This document shows positions 8,132 through 17,116 of a stretch of DNA of 64,000 nt, one piece after another. The DNA comes from Rhizobium lentis. Lineage in GTDB: Bacteria; Pseudomonadota; Alphaproteobacteria; Rhizobiales; Rhizobiaceae. How positions within the stretch are numbered: the stretch's first letter is position 1; every line of letters starts with the position of its first letter. Under the pieces are notes generated by a model, which worked only from the letters and a program-made list of their open reading frames with translations, made no database searches and was not told the DNA's origin. The DNA lies in assembly GCF_017352135.1 (NCBI RefSeq), contig NZ_CP071454.1, positions 3,683,001-3,747,000 on the forward strand, given 5' to 3'. A program made the position numbers and the translations under genes.

Positions 8132-9400
8132 ATGGAGATGCTCAACCTCGCTCTCTTTATCGTCGAAGCCGTCGCCTATTTCGGGCTGATGGTGACGCTT
8201 CTGCACTTCCGCCATCGGCTCGGCCTCGGGGTCTTCCTGACGGCGCTCGGCGTCATGCATTTCATGGAGACCTATCTGGCGGCGGTCTTTTACGTCTCGC
8301 TGCCGTTCGGGGATGTGTCGCCGGGTTCATCCGTCTTCTTCTCCGGCAAGCTGATGATGATCCTCATGCTGTATCTGTGGGAGGATGCCGCGACGGTGCG
8401 CCAGCCGATCTATGGCTTGTTCCTCGGCAATCTGCTTACCGTCGCCATTGCCTGGGTGCTGCAGCTGCACCAGCCGCTGCAACTGGCGTCGAACCACACG
8501 CCAGACGTCGATTTCCTGAAGGAGATGGGCTGGCTGATGGTCTGGGGCACGGCGCTGCTCTATGTCGATTCGCTCGGCATCATCCTGCTATATGAAAAGC
8601 TCGGCGATTATTTCCGCCGTCGGGTCGTGTTGCGTTTCATGATCTCGGGTTTCGTGCTGCTGACCTTCGACCAGGTCGGTTTCTTCGCGGCGCTGCACTA
8701 TTTCCTCGATGTGCCGATCGCCGTATTCTGGGGTGGCTGGAAGGCGAAGATGCTCTCCGTCTGCCTCTTTGGGGCGATGTTTGCTATTTATGAATATCGT
8801 ATCCGCCGGCTTGGCGCTGACGCCGCCGCACGCTCCATCAGCGACGTCTTCGGCGACCTTACCTTTCGCGAACGCTACAACGACCTTCTCGAGCGCACCG
8901 GCCGCGATATGCTCACTGGCGTCTATGACCGCACGCGGATGGAGCTCGAGGCGCCCCTGATGCTGCGCGAGGCCTTGAGGCAGGGGCTGTTTGCCACCGT
9001 CCTCATTATCGACGCCGATCACTTCAAGGATGTCAACGACGGTTATGGCCATCTTCAGGGCGACGAGGTGCTGAAGGCGATTGCCGGCCGGCTCGGCACG
9101 ACGCTGCGGTCAAGCGACCGCGTCTTCCGCTTCGGCGGCGAGGAATTCGTCGCCGTATGTCCGGGCACCAACCATGAGGAAGGGCTGCTGCTTGCCGAGC
9201 GTTTACGCTGGACGATCGCGACCAGCGTCAAGACGCCTGATGACAGGCCGGTCACGGTCAGTATCGGCGTTGCGACCGCCGACGAGGACGGCGTCGATTT
9301 CACGACCGTGCTCTCGGCTGCCGACCGCCGGCTTTACGCGGCAAAGAAGAGCGGCCGCAACTGCGTCGTCGGCCATTCCGGCGTCGTCAAACTCGGTTAA
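8132..9400 (+). CDS. Membrane-anchored diguanylate cyclase (GGDEF protein)
   Basis: 422 residues. About 220 N-terminal residues form six or seven hydrophobic helices (starting LNLALFIVEAVAYFGLMV), a membrane sensory module. The C-terminal GGDEF domain starts near DMLTGVYDRTRME, with the catalytic signature RFGGEEFVAV. An RSSD motif five residues before GGEEF is a canonical inhibitory I-site, so c-di-GMP feedback inhibition is expected. It synthesises cyclic di-GMP from two GTP, which in rhizobia controls motility and surface polysaccharides. No EAL domain is present. The stimulus sensed is unknown. Confidence 0.93.
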   Translation: MEMLNLALFIVEAVAYFGLMVTLLHFRHRLGLGVFLTALGVMHFMETYLAAVFYVSLPFGDVSPGSSVFFSGKLMMILMLYLWEDAATVRQPIYGLFLGNLLTVAIAWVLQLHQPLQLASNHTPDVDFLKEMGWLMVWGTALLYVDSLGIILLYEKLGDYFRRRVVLRFMISGFVLLTFDQVGFFAALHYFLDVPIAVFWGGWKAKMLSVCLFGAMFAIYEYRIRRLGADAAARSISDVFGDLTFRERYNDLLERTGRDMLTGVYDRTRMELEAPLMLREALRQGLFATVLIIDADHFKDVNDGYGHLQGDEVLKAIAGRLGTTLRSSDRVFRFGGEEFVAVCPGTNHEEGLLLAERLRWTIATSVKTPDDRPVTVSIGVATADEDGVDFTTVLSAADRRLYAAKKSGRNCVVGHSGVVKLG

Positions 9401-9513
9401 CCCTCGATCAGCGCAGTGCGGCGGTCGCCGATAATAATCGCAAGCCTTCGACGACTGACCGAAGTCGGTGACAGATGGGCCGGACAAATCTGACTTTGCC
9501 CGGACGCGCTTGC

Positions 9514-10290
9514 TCAGGCGGCGCGAAAGATCTTGGCGCCGGAGGGCGCACTTGTCATGCCGCCGTCGACGGTGATCTCGATGCCGGTGACATTGGCGGA
9601 ATCATCCGATGCCAGGTAGAGCGCCGCCTTGGCGATTTCGTCGGCTTCGCTCATGCGACCGAGCGGGCTCAGGCCGCCCATGCGAGCCTCGAGCGCCGAC
9701 ATCGCGTCTTCTGTCGGTGCCATCGGCGACCAGATCGGCGTCTTCGTGCCGCCGGGGGTCACTTGATTGACGCGGATGCCGCGCGGCGCGAGTTCGGAAG
9801 CCATATTGCGCGTCATCGCCCGGACCGCCGCCTTGGTCGCTGCATAGGCGGACCAGCCGGGAGCGCCGAGCACGGCATGCACCGAACCGTTGAGAATGAC
9901 CGAGGCGCCGTCGCTCAGATGCGGCAGCGCCCCTTGGACGGTGAAGAACACCGCGGTGAGGTTGGTGCTGATGATCTGGTTGAACTGCTCCGGCGACGTG
10001 TCGCCGAGCGGTGTCGCGCCGCCGATGCCGGCATTGGCGAAGACGATATCGAACTTGCCGATCTTTGCGGCGGCTTCCGCAAAGGCCTTCTCAGTGGCGG
10101 CGGCATCGGTGACATCGAGCTTCAGCGCCAGCACCCCCGCCCCAAGCGCCCGTTCGGCGGCAGCGAGCGTTTCCGGATTGCGGCCGGTAATCACCACGCG
10201 CGCGCCTTCGTCGGTAAACACTTTGGCGGTCGCAAGACCGATACCGCTGTTTCCGCCGGTGATCAGGGCAACCTTGTTTTGTAGACGCAT
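9514..10290 (-). CDS. SDR-family NAD(P)-dependent oxidoreductase
   Basis: 258 residues of the classical short-chain dehydrogenase fold: cofactor motif GGNSGIGLA near residue 14, NAGIGG around 88, Ser in VILNGSV and the catalytic pair in YAATKAA. The cofactor segment ITGRNPETL after beta-2 suggests NADP. It diverges from a TetR regulator whose likely operator lies in the 106-bp gap, a frequent arrangement for stress- or xenobiotic-induced reductases. The substrate cannot be read. Close relatives are often annotated glucose/ribitol-type dehydrogenases without evidence. Confidence 0.88.
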   Translation of the reverse strand: MRLQNKVALITGGNSGIGLATAKVFTDEGARVVITGRNPETLAAAERALGAGVLALKLDVTDAAATEKAFAEAAAKIGKFDIVFANAGIGGATPLGDTSPEQFNQIISTNLTAVFFTVQGALPHLSDGASVILNGSVHAVLGAPGWSAYAATKAAVRAMTRNMASELAPRGIRVNQVTPGGTKTPIWSPMAPTEDAMSALEARMGGLSPLGRMSEADEIAKAALYLASDDSANVTGIEITVDGGMTSAPSGAKIFRAA

Positions 10291-10315
10291 GATTCATGCT
10301 CCTCTTGGAAATGAC

Positions 10316-10337
10316 AACGATCAGGATTATGATCGTT
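10316..10337. promoter_or_regulatory. Palindromic operator between SDR and TetR genes
   Basis: AACGATCA (10316-10323) and TGATCGTT (10330-10337) are perfect 8-bp arms around GGATTA. The site is 26 bp from the SDR start and 60 bp from the tetR start, a textbook position for a TetR-type repressor acting on both genes. Binding is inferred. Confidence 0.6.
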
Positions 10338-10396
10338 ATCTATAAGGATTACGAGCGTAAGCTAAATGTGTCAAGTCGGGTGGCAGGAGAATTGCG

Positions 10397-10972
10397 ATGG
10401 GGCGTTCGCAGCTGGAAAAACAGAAGACGCATGAAAAGATTGTCGAGATCGCCTCGAAGCGGCTGCGTGAGGAGGGGCTCGAAGGCGTGGGCATCGCCGA
10501 TCTGATGAAGGAGGCCGGACTGACCGTCGGTGGCTTCTACAAGCACTTCGCTTCCCGTGACGATCTCGTTGCCGAGGCGATCGAGTCCGCCTTCGATTCA
10601 TGGGGTCGCGGACTGGAGGCAGAGGGGGTGGACCCGACAAAGATGACGGCTGCCGATGTCGCCGATCGTTATGTCAGCACCTATCACCGCGACAATCCCG
10701 GCCAAGGCTGCCCTTTCGCTGCACTGACTTCCGACATCGCTCGCAGCGGTGAAAAGGCGCGGGGCATAGCGACGGAGCGGCTCGAGCGAAATTTCGAGGC
10801 TCTGTCCGGCAAGGCGACGGGTGCGAGCGAAGAGCAAAGACGGCGAAAGGCGATCATGGCTTTCGCGATGATGGCAGGCGGCGTTGGCCTTGCCAGGGTT
10901 TCCTCGGATGAGGGGCTTTCGGCAGAAATCCTGGCGACGGTCCGGGATTTTGTCGCCGGTATCGACAAATGA
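10397..10972 (+). CDS. TetR/AcrR-family transcriptional regulator
   Basis: 191 residues. The N-terminal helix-turn-helix covers roughly residues 10-55: KTHEKIVEIASKRLREEG, then IADLMKEAGLTVGGFYKHFASRDDLVAEA. The C-terminal ligand domain contains NPGQGCPFAALTSDIAR, with a cysteine typical of the subgroup that regulates SDR or oxidoreductase neighbours. It is transcribed away from the SDR gene and probably represses both through the palindrome at 10316-10337. Its stop is embedded next to a perfect hairpin shared with the convergent azoR. Confidence 0.88.
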   Translation: MGRSQLEKQKTHEKIVEIASKRLREEGLEGVGIADLMKEAGLTVGGFYKHFASRDDLVAEAIESAFDSWGRGLEAEGVDPTKMTAADVADRYVSTYHRDNPGQGCPFAALTSDIARSGEKARGIATERLERNFEALSGKATGASEEQRRRKAIMAFAMMAGGVGLARVSSDEGLSAEILATVRDFVAGIDK

Positions 10973-10974
10973 CA

Positions 10975-10998
10975 AACGGCCGGCAAGAGCCGGCCGTT
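10975..10998. terminator. Bidirectional terminator between tetR and azoR
   Basis: AACGGCCGGC (10975-10984) and GCCGGCCGTT (10989-10998) form a perfect 10-bp stem with loop AAGA, lying between convergent genes. Confidence 0.7.
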
Positions 10999-11020
10999 CC
11001 GCGAAGCATTCAGGAGCCGA

Positions 11021-11635
11021 TCAGGCGGCCAGCGCGATTTCCTCCACGCGCGACTTGGCGGCGCCAATGGCCTTTTCGGCGGCTTCCGGGCCGAAGGCCA
11101 GGCCTTCGACATAGATGGTCTCGATATCGGTGATGCCGAGGAAGCCGAGAACCGACTTCAGGTACGGCACGGCATGGTTCAGAGGGGCGGCCGGTCCCTG
11201 CGAATAGACGCCACCCGAGGCAAGTACCACATAGACCTTCTTGCCGGTCAGGAGGCCGACCGGGCCGTTTTCCGTGTACTTGAACGTCACGCCGGCGCGG
11301 GCGACGTTGTCGATCCAGGTCTTCAGCGACGAATAGATGTTGAAGTTGATCAGCCCTGTGCTGATGACGATCGTGTCGGCGGCAAACAGTTCGGCGACGA
11401 GTTCGTCGGAGGTCTTGACGGCGGCGGCTTCCTCGGCGGTGCGGGCTTCGGCCGGCTTGCGGATCGCGCCGGTGAAGAGGTCATCGATGTGCGGCAGCGG
11501 ATTGGCGGCAAGATCGCGGCGGACCACGACGCTGCCCGGCTTCTGGCTCTTCAGCTTTTCGGCGAGATCGACGGCAATCGGCGTGGAGAGCGATTCGGCA
11601 CGCGGACTGGACGTCAGAAGAAGAATGGACGACAT
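11021..11635 (-). CDS. azoR: FMN-dependent NADH-azoreductase
   Basis: 204 residues of the flavodoxin-like quinone reductase family. The start MSSILLLTSSPRAESLSTPIA contains the FMN-phosphate loop (SPRAESLS). The later FNIYSSLKTWIDNVARAGVTFKYTENGPVGLL and LASGGVYS segments are typical AzoR signatures. It reduces quinones and azo compounds with NADH through FMN, generally protecting against electrophile or thiol stress. It is divergently transcribed from a LysR regulator 139 bp away, which probably controls it. Confidence 0.9.
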   Translation of the reverse strand: MSSILLLTSSPRAESLSTPIAVDLAEKLKSQKPGSVVVRRDLAANPLPHIDDLFTGAIRKPAEARTAEEAAAVKTSDELVAELFAADTIVISTGLINFNIYSSLKTWIDNVARAGVTFKYTENGPVGLLTGKKVYVVLASGGVYSQGPAAPLNHAVPYLKSVLGFLGITDIETIYVEGLAFGPEAAEKAIGAAKSRVEEIALAA

Positions 11636-11745
11636 GGAGCATTTCCTTTCGAATTGATCTTCACGGCCCGTTGTTGGGAGGTGAGCCGCAGTGTCGATGA
11701 GGAAAATAGGTCTGGCCTGCTATCGAAAAAACGGTGATAATGTCG

Positions 11746-11760
11746 ATCGAAACTATCGAT
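11746..11760. promoter_or_regulatory. Inverted repeat, likely LysR-type operator
   Basis: ATCGA-AACTA-TCGAT lies 14 bp before the LysR start and about 110 bp from azoR. It contains a T-N11-A core typical of LysR regulators. A further ATCGA copy at 11722-11726 may be an accessory half-site. Role inferred from position. Confidence 0.45.
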
Positions 11761-11774
11761 GGAATGGATGGAAG

Positions 11775-12743
11775 ATGCTCCCGAACCCGACCCTGGATCA
11801 ATTGCAGGTGTTTTTGACCGTTGCCGAAACCGGCAGCTTTTCGGCCGCGTCGCGGGCGTTGAACCGGGCGCAGTCGGTCGTCAGCTATACGATCGCCAAC
11901 CTGGAGGCGCAGCTGGAGGTGCCGCTTTTCGAGCGCTCCGGCGCACGCCAGCCGAAGCTGACCGAGGCGGGCAAGGCGATGCTCGAGGATGCGCGCCGCA
12001 TTCTGGGTGACCTGCAGGTCATGCGGGCGCGTGTCAAAAGCCTGAGGGAAGGTCTCGAAGCGGAGGTTTCCGTGGCCATCAGCGTCATGGTGCCCTCGCA
12101 GGCCGTGGTGGACGTGCTGCACGAATTCCGCGAGAGGTTTCCGACCGTTTCATTGAACCTCAATGTCGGCGAGCTCGGAATGGTCATGGACCTCGTCCTA
12201 AGCGGCAAGGCGACGATCGGCATCGGTGGCGCGGTCCTCAAGCCGGACGATTCGATCATCACGGAGCGGATCGGCCATTCCTTCATGTTGCCGGTTGCCG
12301 CGCCCAACCATCCGCTTGCCCGCATCGGCCGGCCGTTGACACTCGGCGACGTCCGCGAGGAGGTGCAGCTCGTCGTCACCGACGCCTCGGGCCGCACGAA
12401 GGGACGGGATTTCAACGTCTTGTCCTACAAGACCTGGCGCGTCAGCGATATCGCGACGAAACACCAGCTTATCAAGGCCGGTCTTGGCTGGGGCGGTCTT
12501 CCAGCCCCCATCATGCATGACGACTTGCGGCGCGGCGCACTCGTCCATCTCGATCTCGATGCCTATGAACAGGGCGAGTACGCCATATATTCGATGCGCC
12601 AGCTCGCCAACCCGCCCGGGCCCGCGGCCAGCTGGATGATCGACGCGTTCCGCACGCGGCTATCCCAATGCCCCAACCAGGCCGATTTCCATGCCGAAAT
12701 GGCGGAGCTGCGCGACACCGTTCCGCCGCTTGCAGCTGAGTGA
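11775..12743 (+). CDS. LysR-family transcriptional regulator
   Basis: 322 residues from the ATG at 11775, preceded by GGATGGAAG; a longer in-frame start at 11691 would add residues that run through the operator and is rejected. The winged HTH spans residues 4-62 (LDQLQVFLTVAETGSFSAAS, QSVVSYTIANLE). The remainder is a periplasmic-binding-like effector domain. Divergent orientation with azoR suggests it senses an electrophile, quinone or related ligand and activates azoR. Neither ligand nor target is proven by sequence. Confidence 0.9.
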   Translation: MLPNPTLDQLQVFLTVAETGSFSAASRALNRAQSVVSYTIANLEAQLEVPLFERSGARQPKLTEAGKAMLEDARRILGDLQVMRARVKSLREGLEAEVSVAISVMVPSQAVVDVLHEFRERFPTVSLNLNVGELGMVMDLVLSGKATIGIGGAVLKPDDSIITERIGHSFMLPVAAPNHPLARIGRPLTLGDVREEVQLVVTDASGRTKGRDFNVLSYKTWRVSDIATKHQLIKAGLGWGGLPAPIMHDDLRRGALVHLDLDAYEQGEYAIYSMRQLANPPGPAASWMIDAFRTRLSQCPNQADFHAEMAELRDTVPPLAAE

Positions 12744-12770
12744 CGAAGGCGCGGGTGTGCCGCGCCTTCG
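12744..12770. terminator. Bidirectional hairpin between lysR and cpdB
   Basis: An 11-bp perfect stem (12744-12754 with 12760-12770; CGAAGGCGCGG / CCGCGCCTTCG) with a 5-nt loop lies between convergent genes. No long T-run follows on either strand. Confidence 0.6.
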
Positions 12771-12785
12771 CTGGGATCTGCCTGC

Positions 12786-14774
12786 TTAGAGAACGAGCCT
12801 GAACTTCGAGAAGCCGTCCGCTCCTTCGCCGGCCTCCTCGATCTTGACGCTTTTGACGGCGGCGAGAAACTGCTTTGCCTTCGGCCCGCTGTCGAAGGTC
12901 ACGGTCGTGCCCGGCAGCGGTTTGAAGGTCCAGTTCGCATCGGCCGACGGATTGATCGTGCCCTGGTCGTGGACATAGCGGACGATGACGTCACGATTGG
13001 TATCAGGCGCCTGGAAGATCACCTTATCAGCCGCGATCTCCGGGAAGCTGCCGCCGCCGCCGGCGCGGTAATTGTTGGTGACGACGACGAATTTCTGCGC
13101 GGGATCGATCGGCTTGCCGTCGAAGGCGAGGTTCTGGATGCGGTTGGCATCCGGGTTGATCGGCTTGCCGGATGAGTCATATTTCGGCGGCTGCGACAGG
13201 TCGATCTGGTAGGTCACGCCGTCGATGACATCGAAATTGTAGGACGGGAAGTCTTTGTTGAGGAGGGCCGCATCCTTCGCGCCGGCTTCGATGTGGTTGA
13301 ACATCCCGGCCGACATTTCGAGCCAGTTCTTCACCTGCGCGCCGGTAATGGCAACGGCCTGCACTGTGTTCGGATAGAGGTAGAGGTCGGCGACGTTCTT
13401 GATGGCGATATCGCCGGCCGGAACGTCGGTATAATAGTCGGCGCCGCCGCGGCCGCCGGCCTTGAAGGGAGCCGCGGCTGAAAGCACCGGCAGATCCTTG
13501 TACTCGGTGTCGGCGAGCATCTGCTTGATGTACCAGGTCTGGGCCTGGCTGACGACTTGTACCGAAGGATCGTCTGCGACCAGCGCGAAATAGGAATAGA
13601 GTGGCGCGGAGGTCTTGCCGACGGGGGTGCGGACATAGGCAAGCGTCGCCTCATGCTCGGCCTTGGCAGCTTCCACCACATCCTTCTTGTCGGCGTAGTC
13701 GGCGATCACCTTCTTCTTGTCGTCACGATGGTAGATCGGCCGCGCTTCCGCGGTGAAATCGACGATCTTCCAGCTGTTGCCGTCCTTTTCGAGCAGCAGG
13801 TCGATAAGGCCGAGATGCGATCCCCAGAAGCCGGCCATCACGGCGGGCTTGCCGTGCAGCGTGCCCTTGGCCGGATCGGCATTGGCGATGCCGTCCCAAC
13901 TCTTCGGGCCGGGGAAGACGAGATGCTGGTGGCCGGTGAAGATCGCATCGATCCCGTCGACGGCGGCGAGATGCAGCGATGCGTTTTCCATCTTTTCGGA
14001 TGGCGCGCTGCCATCGATGCCGGAATGGGAAAGAGCGATGACGATATCGGCGCCGGCTTCCTTCATCGCCGGAACCCAGGCCTTGGCGGCCTCGACGATG
14101 TCACGCGTTTGCGCTTTGCCTTCGAGGTTCTTGATGTCCCAGAGCATGATCTGCGGCGGTACGAAGCCGATGAAGCCGATCTTGACCGGGCTCTCCTTAC
14201 CGGCGCCGTCCTTGATCTGCTTTTCTACGATAATATAGGGCTTGAAGAAGAGGTCGTCTTGCTTCGGATCCGAGGCGAGCTGGCCCTTGGTCAGGTTGGC
14301 GCAGACGAACGGGAAGTTCGCGCCCGACAGCACCTTGAACATGAAGTCGAGCCCGTAGTTGAACTCGTGATTCCCGAGCGTGCCGACGGTATAGCCGAGC
14401 GTGTTCATCGCCTTGATCACGGGATGGACATCGCCGTCCTTCATACCGTGCTGATAGGCCATGTAGTCACCCATCGGATTGCCCTGAAGAACGTCGCCAT
14501 TGTCGATCAGCAGCGAGTTGACCGCCTCGGCGCGGATCGCATCGATGATCGTCCCGGTGCGCGCAAGACCCATCGTGTCGTTCGGTTTGTCGGCATAATA
14601 GTCATAGGGGAAGACGTTGACGTGAATATCCGTTGTTTCCATCAGCCGGAGATGCGCCTGGTTGGCGCTGGCCCGTGCGCTGAAAGGGTGGAGCAGCACC
14701 AGCGCAGAGGTGGCGGCAAGGCCGCCAAGCAAGGAACGGCGGCTCATTAGGCCAACATCGAAAATAGAAGACAT
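12786..14774 (-). CDS. cpdB: 2',3'-cyclic-nucleotide 2'-phosphodiesterase / 3'-nucleotidase, Tat-exported
   Basis: 662 residues. The N-terminus contains MSRRSLLGGLAATSALVLLHP, a twin-arginine signal peptide cleaved near ARASA; translation may begin at this Met (14747) instead of 14774. The metallophosphoesterase domain shows METTDIHVNVFPYDYY, NGDVLQGNPMGDY, GNHEFNYGLDF and GHQHLVFPG, the dinuclear metal ligands. The C-terminal 5'-nucleotidase domain carries NNYRAGGGGSFP. It hydrolyses cyclic 2',3'-nucleotides and 3'-nucleotides in the periplasm to scavenge nucleoside and phosphate. It is a single gene; no obvious PHO box was found in front. Confidence 0.92.
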   Translation of the reverse strand: MSSIFDVGLMSRRSLLGGLAATSALVLLHPFSARASANQAHLRLMETTDIHVNVFPYDYYADKPNDTMGLARTGTIIDAIRAEAVNSLLIDNGDVLQGNPMGDYMAYQHGMKDGDVHPVIKAMNTLGYTVGTLGNHEFNYGLDFMFKVLSGANFPFVCANLTKGQLASDPKQDDLFFKPYIIVEKQIKDGAGKESPVKIGFIGFVPPQIMLWDIKNLEGKAQTRDIVEAAKAWVPAMKEAGADIVIALSHSGIDGSAPSEKMENASLHLAAVDGIDAIFTGHQHLVFPGPKSWDGIANADPAKGTLHGKPAVMAGFWGSHLGLIDLLLEKDGNSWKIVDFTAEARPIYHRDDKKKVIADYADKKDVVEAAKAEHEATLAYVRTPVGKTSAPLYSYFALVADDPSVQVVSQAQTWYIKQMLADTEYKDLPVLSAAAPFKAGGRGGADYYTDVPAGDIAIKNVADLYLYPNTVQAVAITGAQVKNWLEMSAGMFNHIEAGAKDAALLNKDFPSYNFDVIDGVTYQIDLSQPPKYDSSGKPINPDANRIQNLAFDGKPIDPAQKFVVVTNNYRAGGGGSFPEIAADKVIFQAPDTNRDVIVRYVHDQGTINPSADANWTFKPLPGTTVTFDSGPKAKQFLAAVKSVKIEEAGEGADGFSKFRLVL

Positions 14775-15057
14775 GAAAGCTCTCCTTCAAAGATCATGCA
14801 TCGTCCGGCCCCCAAGCATTAGGACGATTTGGCGAGGAGTACACTGCGAAAATGACAGGACGGCAAAACAATCGGCGGCGAAGGCGCAGCGGTTTTAAAA
14901 CCCAACTTATGGCGAAGTCTGTCGACTGAATGCTGTGGGGGAGTGGCCACGTCGCCATTGCCGGACATGCCGAGACGCCCCTGCGGACGTAGCAGAACGC
15001 CGGCGACAGGCACTGGAGCGACCGCAGCCGCTCCTTTGGCGTAAAGCCGGTGCAGGC

Positions 15058-15462
15058 TTAGGATTTCGGCGCCGACGTGGCCGGTTGAGGCGCCCGCTTG
15101 CCGTTGGCGTTGGCTGTTACCAGCTGGCGTACCGCCAGAACCGGTCGTATTTCCTTATGGAAGAAGCGGAAATAGGAGGAGACCTGCGCTCGCGCGTTGG
15201 AATTCACGTCGAATTGGATGCCGACGCGGCCATTGTGTTTCCAGCGAATGACGCCTTCGAGCATGCCGAGGTTCTCAGCCTCGATGCGCACTTTACTGCC
15301 GGAGGCCGCATGAAACGGTCCCTTCATTTCCAGGGCCGCGCCGGTGGCCGACAGATTTAGGATGCGCGCATCCACCTGGCTGTTCAGATATTTGACGGTG
15401 CCGAAGACGCGGCAATTTTGCCGCTCGGTCTTTCGGGCCGTGATTTTCAGATTGCGAGTCAT
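15058..15462 (-). CDS. PilZ-domain protein
   Basis: 134 residues from the ATG at 15462, chosen because GGAGAG lies three bases upstream; an in-frame start at 15492 is less likely. The PilZ c-di-GMP-binding motifs are both present: R-x-x-x-R as RQNCR near residue 15, and N-x-S-x-x-G as NLSATGA near residue 37. The rest of the domain is beta-rich (VRIEAENLGMLEGVIRWKHNGRVGIQFD). The C-terminus is a disordered Pro/Ala/Lys tail. It is probably a c-di-GMP receptor acting on motility or exopolysaccharide; target unknown. Confidence 0.88.
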   Translation of the reverse strand: MTRNLKITARKTERQNCRVFGTVKYLNSQVDARILNLSATGAALEMKGPFHAASGSKVRIEAENLGMLEGVIRWKHNGRVGIQFDVNSNARAQVSSYFRFFHKEIRPVLAVRQLVTANANGKRAPQPATSAPKS

Positions 15463-15546
15463 ACGCTCTCCTTTAACTTTGGGGAGCAGCATAGCGCCCG
15501 AAAATTGAAATGGTTTTAGGGGCTTGGTTAAAATTGCAGTGAAATA

Positions 15547-16428
15547 TCAACTGGCTGCCGTGACCCTGCGCCCCACGACATGCTCGCGCCAGACCGTGAA
15601 GATACCGGCGGCGACCACGATCGCCGAGCCGACGACCATGTTGAAGCTCAGCGTTTCGCCATAGATCGTCACGCCGATGATCGAGGCGTAGACAAGCGAC
15701 AGATAGGTCAGCGGCTGGACGGCGGCGGCATCGAGAATATCGTAGGCGCGGATCAGGAAATAGTGACTGGAAATGCTGGTCATGCAGACGAGCGCCATCC
15801 AGCCCCAGTCGCCCGGCGCCATCCAGCTCCAATAAAACGGTCCGACGAGTGTCATCGTGATGCCGCCGACGACGCCGGTATAGAAGAAGCTGGTCATCGA
15901 CGAATCGTTGCGGCTGACGAGACGCGTGGCGATGACGTAGAAGGCGAAATTGAAGCAGGAAATGATGGCGAGAAGCAGCTTCACGTCGAAAAACCCGCCT
16001 TCCGGCTTCAAGATCAGCAGCACCCCGAAAAGCCCGCCGCCGATCGCTGCCCACCGCCGCCACCCGACCCGCTCGCCGAGGATCGGCATCGCCAGCAGCG
16101 CGATCAGAATCGGCGTCGCCGAAAAAATCGCCTGCGAACGGGCAAGGCCGATCACGGCGAAACAGGTGATGGCAAGAACCACCTGAACCGCAAGCAGAAC
16201 GCCGCGCGTCACCTGCAGGAGGGGACGTTTGGTGCGGGCCGTCGCCTTGAGGCCGCCGCGCATCTTCGAAGCGAGAATGATCGTGAAACCTGCGAAAGCC
16301 CAGTAGCGGATCATCGTCACGAAGATCGGCGGATAGGTCGATGCCAGATGTTTAGAAATGGCGTCCTGCAGAGAAAAGATGGTGATCGCCAGCAGGGCGA
16401 AAATATAACCTTGGGTCTTCGATGTCAT
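15547..16428 (-). CDS. EamA/DMT-superfamily transporter
   Basis: 293 residues beginning MTSKTQGYIFALLAITIFS; the longer upstream frame is rejected because it lacks hydrophobic character and would overlap the Lrp gene. Ten hydrophobic segments can be counted in two homologous halves, each an EamA domain (for example FVTMIRYWAFAGFTIILAS and MVVGSAIVVAAGIFTVW). DMT carriers of this type export amino acids or related metabolites. It ends just downstream of, and in the same direction as, the Lrp-family gene, so regulation of export by Lrp is possible but unproven. Confidence 0.85.
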   Translation of the reverse strand: MTSKTQGYIFALLAITIFSLQDAISKHLASTYPPIFVTMIRYWAFAGFTIILASKMRGGLKATARTKRPLLQVTRGVLLAVQVVLAITCFAVIGLARSQAIFSATPILIALLAMPILGERVGWRRWAAIGGGLFGVLLILKPEGGFFDVKLLLAIISCFNFAFYVIATRLVSRNDSSMTSFFYTGVVGGITMTLVGPFYWSWMAPGDWGWMALVCMTSISSHYFLIRAYDILDAAAVQPLTYLSLVYASIIGVTIYGETLSFNMVVGSAIVVAAGIFTVWREHVVGRRVTAAS

Positions 16429-16499
16429 GACTTGCCATTGAGCGGGGAACGCCTGCGCGCTGGGAAGTCTGGGCAGGCTTTCAGCAAAGATGCAAGGTC

Positions 16500-16961
16500 T
16501 CAAAGCCCGACATTCGGCCTGTCGATGATTTCTCTGAGCGCGAAGCTCGAATTGATCTTGACCACATGGGGAAGGGCCGACAGCCAGTCGCGATGGATGC
16601 GCTCGTAATCTTCGAGGTCGCGGGCGGCGACCCGGAGGATATAGTCGTATTCGCCCGACATCAGGTAGCAGACGAGCACGTTCGGACAGAGCTTCACCGC
16701 CGCCTCGAATTCCGCCAGTGTCTTGGCGAACTGGCCGGAGAGCGAAATATGCACGATGGCGATCATCTTGTAGTCGAGCGCCTTGTGCGAAAGCCGCGCA
16801 TGGTAGCCGTCGATGACGCCGCTTCGCTCCAGAATGTCGAGCCGACGAGAACAGGCCGAAGGCGACAGTCCAACCTTTTCGGCAAGCTCGGCATTGGTGA
16901 TGCGAGCCTCAGCCTGCAGTACCTTCAGAATCGCAAGATCGATGGTATCCAGATCGGGCAT
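16500..16961 (-). CDS. Lrp/AsnC-family regulator, probably of alanine dehydrogenase
   Basis: 153 residues from the ATG at 16961. The N-terminal HTH reads [42 protein letters not shown]; the C-terminal RAM ligand domain includes [26 protein letters not shown]. It diverges from ald with a 155-bp intergenic region that contains an ATTGCGCAAT palindrome. In several bacteria an Lrp homologue (AldR type) activates ald with alanine as effector, and the arrangement here fits. The identity of the effector is inference. Confidence 0.88.
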   Translation of the reverse strand: MPDLDTIDLAILKVLQAEARITNAELAEKVGLSPSACSRRLDILERSGVIDGYHARLSHKALDYKMIAIVHISLSGQFAKTLAEFEAAVKLCPNVLVCYLMSGEYDYILRVAARDLEDYERIHRDWLSALPHVVKINSSFALREIIDRPNVGL

Positions 16962-16988
16962 TCGAAGATCCTTCGAAAAATAAGAGTA

Positions 16989-16998
16989 ATTGCGCAAT
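16989..16998. promoter_or_regulatory. Palindrome in the lrp-ald divergent region
   Basis: A perfect 10-bp palindrome, ATTGCGCAAT, 28 bp upstream of the lrp start and 119 bp from ald, in an AT-rich stretch. Likely part of the Lrp operator array; nearby direct TTCGAA repeats may add further half-sites. Confidence 0.4.
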
Positions 16999-17116
16999 AA
17001 TCACCGAAAAGGCGCCTCTGTGCAAATCGTCTTTGCAAGGACATTTCGCGCTCTTGATGATTGGATTCATCGAAGAGGAGATCCGCGACCGCGGAGGCAA
17101 AATGAGAGGAACGCGC

